Source of the DNA: Candidatus Equimonas enterica
GTDB taxonomy: Bacteria; Bacteroidota; Bacteroidia; Bacteroidales; Bacteroidaceae
Direction: 5' to 3'
Length of the DNA: 9,652 bases
Assembly: GCA_018066225.1 (NCBI GenBank)
Contig: JAGHRU010000226.1
Coordinates: 1-9,652 of the forward strand
The position numbers were made by a program, and so were the translations under genes. A model generated the notes under the pieces. The model was given only the letters and a program-made list of their open reading frames with translations. It had not been told where the DNA came from and ran no database searches. Of the stretch, positions 6,324 to 9,652 are shown piece by piece; within the stretch, counting starts at the first letter, position 1, and each line of letters starts with the position of its first letter.

Positions 6324-6433
6324 TCGTGTAGGACGCTCTACACGGTCTGCCCTCGTCGTTCGCACAATCTGGGCAGACAGGAGAAACGCTCTGCCCAAGT
6401 CGTGAGAACGACAAGGGCAGAGCGTTTTTCGTG
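6324..6433. repeat. Palindromic tandem array, 22-bp period (array B)
   Basis: Units fall at 6346, 6368, 6390 and 6412, again exactly 22 bp apart; the first three start TCTG and the fourth reads CAAGGGCAGAGCG. The preceding 22 bp (6324-6345) is filled by a perfect 7-bp hairpin, CGTGTAG/CTACACG (6325-6331/6338-6344), in the same register. TCTGCCC (6346), GGGCAGA (6371), TCTGCCC (6390) and GGGCAGA (6415) alternate, so each neighbouring pair can form a stem. The segment 6390-6422 aligns without gaps to 301-333 of array A, with 25 of 33 bases identical by my count. It sits between the convergent ABC permease and dinF genes. Confidence 0.75.
6384..6429 (+). terminator. Strong intrinsic terminator of the ABC exporter run
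   Basis: AAACGCTCTGCCC (6384-6396) pairs perfectly with GGGCAGAGCGTTT (6415-6427). An AA/AA internal loop follows, then an inner stem GTCGT/ACGAC closed by a GAGA tetraloop. The right arm runs straight into TTTTT (6425-6429) on the plus strand. This is a textbook intrinsic terminator about 85 nt past the permease stop. Read on the minus strand, the stem is followed by TTTCTCC, so it may also stop dinF transcripts, though less cleanly. It is built from units 3 and 4 of array B. Confidence 0.85.
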
Positions 6434-6505
6434 GTTCCTGATGCGTTGATTTTCAGAGCGTTGTGTTGTGCTGCGTAGCAGGGTGGATGTGTGCCGCGAA
6501 GTGCC

Positions 6506-7804
6506 TTACCAGAGGCCGCTGCGCGTGTAGTGGCGGTAGAGAAAATACTGCACCACGCCACGCACGGCGAGGTAGGCGAGGTAGGCCACCCACAAGGCGT
6601 GATTGGCCAGCGCAGGACGCAGCGCGAAGTAGAAGGTGAAGAAGACGGCCGTCGCTGTGCCTACCGCCCACAGCATGCCGCGGGTGCGGGTTGTGCCGAT
6701 GAAGAGGCCGTCGTAGATGAATGCCGCGAAAGAGGCGGCGGGGAAGGCAATGGCATACGGCAGATAGGGCTCGGCAGCACTGCGCACGGCGGCGTTGTCG
6801 GTGAGCAGTGCCACGATGCCATGTCCTGCTATGGCAAAGCCTGTCATACACACGGCCACCAGGACACAGCCCCAGCCGAAGAGGTAGCGCATGAGGCGGT
6901 GGAGGGAGACGGTGTCTCGCGCGCCATAGAAGCGGCCGCCAAGAGCCTCGCCTGCATACGCGAAACCGTCCATGACATAACTAAACACCATAGAGAACTG
7001 CATCAGCAGGGCATTGACAGCCAAGATGACATCGCCCTGCTGTGCGCCTGCCGCAGTGAAATAGGTCAGCACGGCCACGATGCAGAGCGTGCGTAGGAAG
7101 ATGTCGCGATTGACATCGAAGAACTTGCGCAGCGCAGTGCCCTCCAAGATGCGGCGACGCAGCCCTTGCGGTGAGAGACGCAGCCCTTTGCGCCGCCACA
7201 ACAGGGCAGCGAGCAGCAGTCCCGACCACTGCGACACCAGCGTACCTGTCGCCACACCTTCCACCTTCCAGCCAAGTCCGACAACGAGCCCCAGACTGAC
7301 GGCGATGTTGATGACGTTTTGCGTGATGGCAATATACATCGGTGATTTCGCGTCCTGCATGCCCAGAAACCAGCCCATCATGCCATAGGTGCAGAGCACA
7401 GCCGGCGCGCCCCAGATGAGAACATGGAAGTAGGTGCGTGCGCCGGCCTCCACCTCTGGCGTGGCGTCCATAATGGATAGCGAGAGTTGCAGCAGCGGCT
7501 GCTGCAAGACGACGAGCACGAGGGCAATGGCTGCCCCCATAAGCAACGCCCGCAGCAGGATGAGCAGGCACGCATCGTCGTCGTCTGCGCCCAGAGCCTG
7601 CGCCGTCAGTCCGCCTGTGCCCATGCGCAGGAAACCGAATATCCAGTATATCATGGAGAAGATGGCGCTACCCACGGCCACGGCACCGATGTAACTGGCT
7701 GCGCCGAGGTGACCCGTGATGGCCGTATCGACGAGCCCGAGCAGCGGCACCGTGATGTTGCTCACGATGGAGGGTAGGGCGATGCGTAGTATCTTGTGGT
7801 TCAT
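6506..7804 (-). CDS. dinF: MATE family efflux transporter, DinF subfamily
   Basis: This 432-residue membrane protein matches the DinF branch of MATE exporters, which expel cationic or toxic compounds in exchange for protons or sodium. Recognisable DinF blocks are LPSIVSNITVPLLGLVDTAI (10-29), FLRMGTGGLTAQALGA (58-73), the NRDIFLRTL stretch (232-240), AVNALLMQF (262-270), DGFAYAGEALGGRFYGARD (279-297) and NHALWVAYLAYLAVRG (401-416). Twelve hydrophobic segments are expected and the length fits. The frame is open for 58 codons upstream, but that part lies inside tadA in another frame. The ATG at 7802-7804 is chosen because family similarity begins there and the tadA stop is 1 nt upstream (TAGTATG). 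Translational coupling to tadA is likely. The true substrate is unknown. Confidence 0.93.
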   Translation of the reverse strand: MNHKILRIALPSIVSNITVPLLGLVDTAITGHLGAASYIGAVAVGSAIFSMIYWIFGFLRMGTGGLTAQALGADDDDACLLILLRALLMGAAIALVLVVLQQPLLQLSLSIMDATPEVEAGARTYFHVLIWGAPAVLCTYGMMGWFLGMQDAKSPMYIAITQNVINIAVSLGLVVGLGWKVEGVATGTLVSQWSGLLLAALLWRRKGLRLSPQGLRRRILEGTALRKFFDVNRDIFLRTLCIVAVLTYFTAAGAQQGDVILAVNALLMQFSMVFSYVMDGFAYAGEALGGRFYGARDTVSLHRLMRYLFGWGCVLVAVCMTGFAIAGHGIVALLTDNAAVRSAAEPYLPYAIAFPAASFAAFIYDGLFIGTTRTRGMLWAVGTATAVFFTFYFALRPALANHALWVAYLAYLAVRGVVQYFLYRHYTRSGLW

Positions 7805-7805
7805 A

Positions 7806-8237
7806 CTATCGCTTTCGCTTAAAGAAGTTCTTGACCAAGGCCGCACACTCGTCTTGCAGTACGCCAACGGTGACCTGTGTCTTGGGGTGCAGCGCGTCGG
7901 GCGCGATGGTGGTGTAGCCACGCCGTGGGTCGGGTGCGCCATAGACCAGCCGGCCGAGTTGGCACCAGCCGATGGCACCAGCGCACATCACGCACGGCTC
8001 TACGGTGACATAGAGCGTGCAGACATCGAGGTATTTGCTGCCGAGACTGTCAGCGGCTGCCGTGATGGCCTGCATCTCGGCGTGCGCGGTCACGTCGTGC
8101 AAGGCCTCCGTCAGGTTGTGAGCGCGCGCTATGATGCTGTCGCGGCAGACGATGACGCAGCCGATTGGTACCTCATCAGCGGCTTCGGCGAGGTGGGCTT
8201 CATCGAGCGCACGGCGCATGTAGTATTCGTCAGTCAT
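7806..8237 (-). CDS. tadA: tRNA-specific adenosine deaminase TadA
   Basis: TadA deaminates adenosine 34 of tRNA-Arg(ACG) to inosine, widening codon reading. The 143-residue protein has the deaminase zinc site: HAE (52-54; His52 zinc ligand, Glu54 proton shuttle) and PCVMC (81-85; Cys82 and Cys85 zinc ligands). RAHN (38-41) contributes to nucleobase recognition, and VPIGCVIV (23-30) is the usual N-terminal strand. The C-terminus ends FFKRKR, similar to the basic helix of TadA proteins. The ATG at 8235-8237 (MTDEYYMRRAL) fits the family start; the long in-frame extension upstream would run through the promoter and into pyrH antisense. It is the first gene of a two-gene unit with dinF, driven by the promoter at 8299-8330. 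A free-base or nucleoside deaminase is a less likely alternative. Confidence 0.92.
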   Translation of the reverse strand: MTDEYYMRRALDEAHLAEAADEVPIGCVIVCRDSIIARAHNLTEALHDVTAHAEMQAITAAADSLGSKYLDVCTLYVTVEPCVMCAGAIGWCQLGRLVYGAPDPRRGYTTIAPDALHPKTQVTVGVLQDECAALVKNFFKRKR

Positions 8238-8298
8238 AGTGAAGGGGGAGAGTGGGTAAGGGAAAGTGCCGACGAGCCTGTGCTCTTGAGGGCGGCCG

Positions 8299-8330
8299 CA
8301 AAAGTACATACTTTTTGCGAGAAAATCAAA
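8299..8330 (-). promoter_or_regulatory. tadA-dinF promoter
   Basis: On the minus strand TTTG (8327-8330), a 20-nt spacer and TACTTTTG (8299-8306) match the Bacteroidetes promoter perfectly. The leader to the tadA ATG would be about 55 nt. Its -33 element is only 6 bp from that of the divergent pyrH promoter. Confidence 0.75.
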
Positions 8331-8336
8331 GGAAAC

Positions 8337-8368
8337 TTTGCTTTTCTGCCCAAATAGTCGTAACTTTG
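8337..8368 (+). promoter_or_regulatory. pyrH promoter
   Basis: TTTG (8337-8340), a 20-nt spacer and TAACTTTG (8361-8368) match the Bacteroidetes consensus exactly. Transcription would start around 8374, about 27 nt before the pyrH ATG. No ribosome binding site of Shine-Dalgarno type precedes the start, as is usual in the phylum. Confidence 0.78.
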
Positions 8369-8400
8369 CAGTCACATCACAGGAAAATACACCGTAAGAC

Positions 8401-9108
8401 ATGAAATACAATCGTATATTGCTCAAACTCAGTGGTGAGAGCCTCGCTGGCCAGAAGGGCCATGGCATCGATGTGCAGCGCCTCACCGAGTATGCAGCAC
8501 AGATCAAGGAAGCGCACGAGAGCGGCGTAGAAATAGCCATCGTCATCGGCGGAGGCAACATCTTCCGTGGCCTCTCAGGAGCAACCCGTGGCTTCGACCG
8601 CGTCAAGGGCGACCAGATGGGGATGTGCGCCACTGTCATCAACTCTCTGGCACTCTCCTCTGCGCTCGACGCTGCTGGCGTGCCCAACTGCGTGCTGACG
8701 GCCAGCCGCACGGAGCCTATCGGCGAGTTCTATTCCAAGGGGAAGGCCATCGCCGCCATGAAGCGTGGCGAAGTCGTCATCCTCAGTGGCGGTACGGGCA
8801 ATCCTTACTTCACCACCGACACAGGCTCTTCGCTGCGCGGCATAGAAGTCGAAGCCGATGTGATGCTCAAGGGTACCCGCGTCGATGGCGTCTATACGGC
8901 CGACCCGGAGAAAGACCCCACGGCGACGAAGTTTGACGACATTAGTTATGACGAGGTGCTGCAGCGTGGCCTCCGGGTTATGGACATCACAGCCACGGCG
9001 ATGTGCAAGGAAAATCACCTGCCCATCTATGTCTTCTGCATGGACACTGTCGGCAATCTCATGCGCGTGCTTCGCGGCGAAAATATCGGCACCTATGTGC
9101 ATGCATAG
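8401..9108 (+). CDS. pyrH: Uridylate kinase (UMP kinase)
   Basis: PyrH phosphorylates UMP to UDP, an essential step in pyrimidine nucleotide synthesis, as a cytoplasmic hexamer of the amino-acid kinase fold. The 235-residue length is normal. Family motifs are clear: KLSGES (9-14) for phosphate binding, IGGGNIFRG (49-57), GDQMGM (70-75) including the UMP-contacting Asp71, and GGTGNPYFTTDT (130-141) for UMP and magnesium binding. The VDGVYTADP stretch (161-169) forms part of the ATP site. The ATG at 8401 is the canonical start and follows a consensus promoter. pta begins 32 nt after the stop with no promoter visible between, suggesting co-transcription. Bacterial UMP kinases are commonly inhibited by UTP and activated by GTP; that is family knowledge, not seen here. 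Confidence 0.97.
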   Translation: MKYNRILLKLSGESLAGQKGHGIDVQRLTEYAAQIKEAHESGVEIAIVIGGGNIFRGLSGATRGFDRVKGDQMGMCATVINSLALSSALDAAGVPNCVLTASRTEPIGEFYSKGKAIAAMKRGEVVILSGGTGNPYFTTDTGSSLRGIEVEADVMLKGTRVDGVYTADPEKDPTATKFDDISYDEVLQRGLRVMDITATAMCKENHLPIYVFCMDTVGNLMRVLRGENIGTYVHA

Positions 9109-9140
9109 TTTAACAAACTCATAAAACCTTTATATCCATC

Positions 9141-9652
9141 ATGGAACTCATCAATCAACTCGTCGCCCGTGCCAAGGCATCAAAGCAGCGCATCGTGCTG
9201 CCCGAAGGCACAGAGGAGCGTACCCTCATCGCCGCCGACCAGGCATTGGCCGACGACATTGCTGACATCATCCTGCTTGGCTGTCCTGCCGAAATCAAGG
9301 CTTTGGCAGAGAAAAATGGCCTCACGCACATCAGCAAGGCCACCATCATTGACCCCGAAAACCACGAAAAGCAAGAGGCCTATGCCCAGCTGCTTGCCGA
9401 GTTGCGCAAGAAGAAGGGCATGACCATCGAGCAGGCGCGCGAAATCGTGAAGGACCCGCTCTACCTCGGCTGCCTTATCATCAAGAGCGGCGACGCCGAC
9501 GGCCAGCTCGCAGGTGCCCGCAACACCACTGGTGATGTGCTGCGTCCTGCCCTGCAAATCATCAAGACGGCTCCCGGCATCTCCTGCGTCAGTGGCGCCA
9601 TGCTGCTCATCACGCAGGCCACGGAATACGGCGACAATGGCGTCCTCGTTAT
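9141..9652 (+). CDS. pta: Phosphate acetyltransferase, 5' part (cut by window edge)
   Basis: Pta interconverts acetyl-CoA and acetyl phosphate and normally works with acetate kinase. The 170 complete codons visible are about half of the short, single-domain Pta form (roughly 335 residues). RIVLPEGTEERTLIAAD (17-33) is the standard N-terminal block. GARNTTGDVLRPALQIIKT (about 130-149) is the conserved stretch near the CoA site, followed by PGISCVSGAMLL. There is no N-terminal DRTGG-type extension, so this is the short class. The ATG at 9141 is the obvious start. It lies 32 nt past pyrH on the same strand without a TAnnTTTG element between. The gene runs off the right edge, and whether ackA follows cannot be seen. 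Phosphate butyryltransferase is a relative, but the motifs favour Pta. Confidence 0.93.
   Translation, partial: MELINQLVARAKASKQRIVLPEGTEERTLIAADQALADDIADIILLGCPAEIKALAEKNGLTHISKATIIDPENHEKQEAYAQLLAELRKKKGMTIEQAREIVKDPLYLGCLIIKSGDADGQLAGARNTTGDVLRPALQIIKTAPGISCVSGAMLLITQATEYGDNGVLV

Noticed and set aside
4572..6398. 608-codon open frame on the minus strand opposite both ABC genes
   Set aside because: It is antisense to two clearly recognisable proteins, is His/Asp/Glu-rich as expected from reading GC-rich codons backwards, and spans array B and the terminator. No family features seen.

Overview
The window looks like a housekeeping stretch of a Bacteroidales chromosome, most likely Prevotellaceae. 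Six putative promoters carry the Bacteroidetes -7 element (TAnnTTTG or close to it). Translation starts lack Shine-Dalgarno sequences. One gene encodes a NigD-like surface lipoprotein with an S-acidic export signal, a family typical of the phylum. The coding DNA is GC-rich by eye. The family-level placement is inference; no rRNA or tRNA is present to settle it.

Layout. Bases 1-519 hold no convincing complete gene. On the minus strand there is a promoter (185-216) followed by a hairpin-rich leader that runs off the left edge. Bases 217-300 show nothing I can name. Bases 301-388 are a 22-bp-period palindromic repeat array, and 452-498 is a 12-bp-stem hairpin just after efp. Next come two minus-strand genes: efp (elongation factor P, 520-1086) and a NigD-like lipoprotein (1211-1855), each with its own promoter. 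A divergent promoter at 1919-1950 starts a plus-strand run: family 2 glycosyltransferase (1972-2985), DUF59/SufT-like Fe-S assembly factor (2996-3307) and LpxH-type UDP-2,3-diacylglucosamine diphosphatase (3338-4105). An ABC exporter pair follows on the same strand (ATPase 4185-4988, permease 5055-6299). The run ends at a strong intrinsic terminator embedded in a second copy of the 22-bp-period repeat (6346-6433). Facing it on the minus strand is a tadA-dinF pair (tRNA adenosine deaminase, then a MATE transporter, separated by 1 nt). A back-to-back promoter region (8299-8368) serves tadA to the left and pyrH (UMP kinase) to the right. pyrH is followed 32 nt later by pta (phosphate acetyltransferase), cut by the right edge.

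How the genes relate. The glycosyltransferase, LpxH and the ABC exporter could all act on the cell envelope, with LpxH making a lipid A precursor, but only LpxH has a firm substrate. EF-P and TadA both support translation, and PyrH and Pta serve pyrimidine and acetate/acetyl-phosphate metabolism. I see no defence system, CRISPR array, insertion sequence or phage gene. The least ordinary features are non-coding: the two related palindromic arrays placed 3' of genes, whose shared hairpin shows a compensatory base change, and the structured leader at the left edge.
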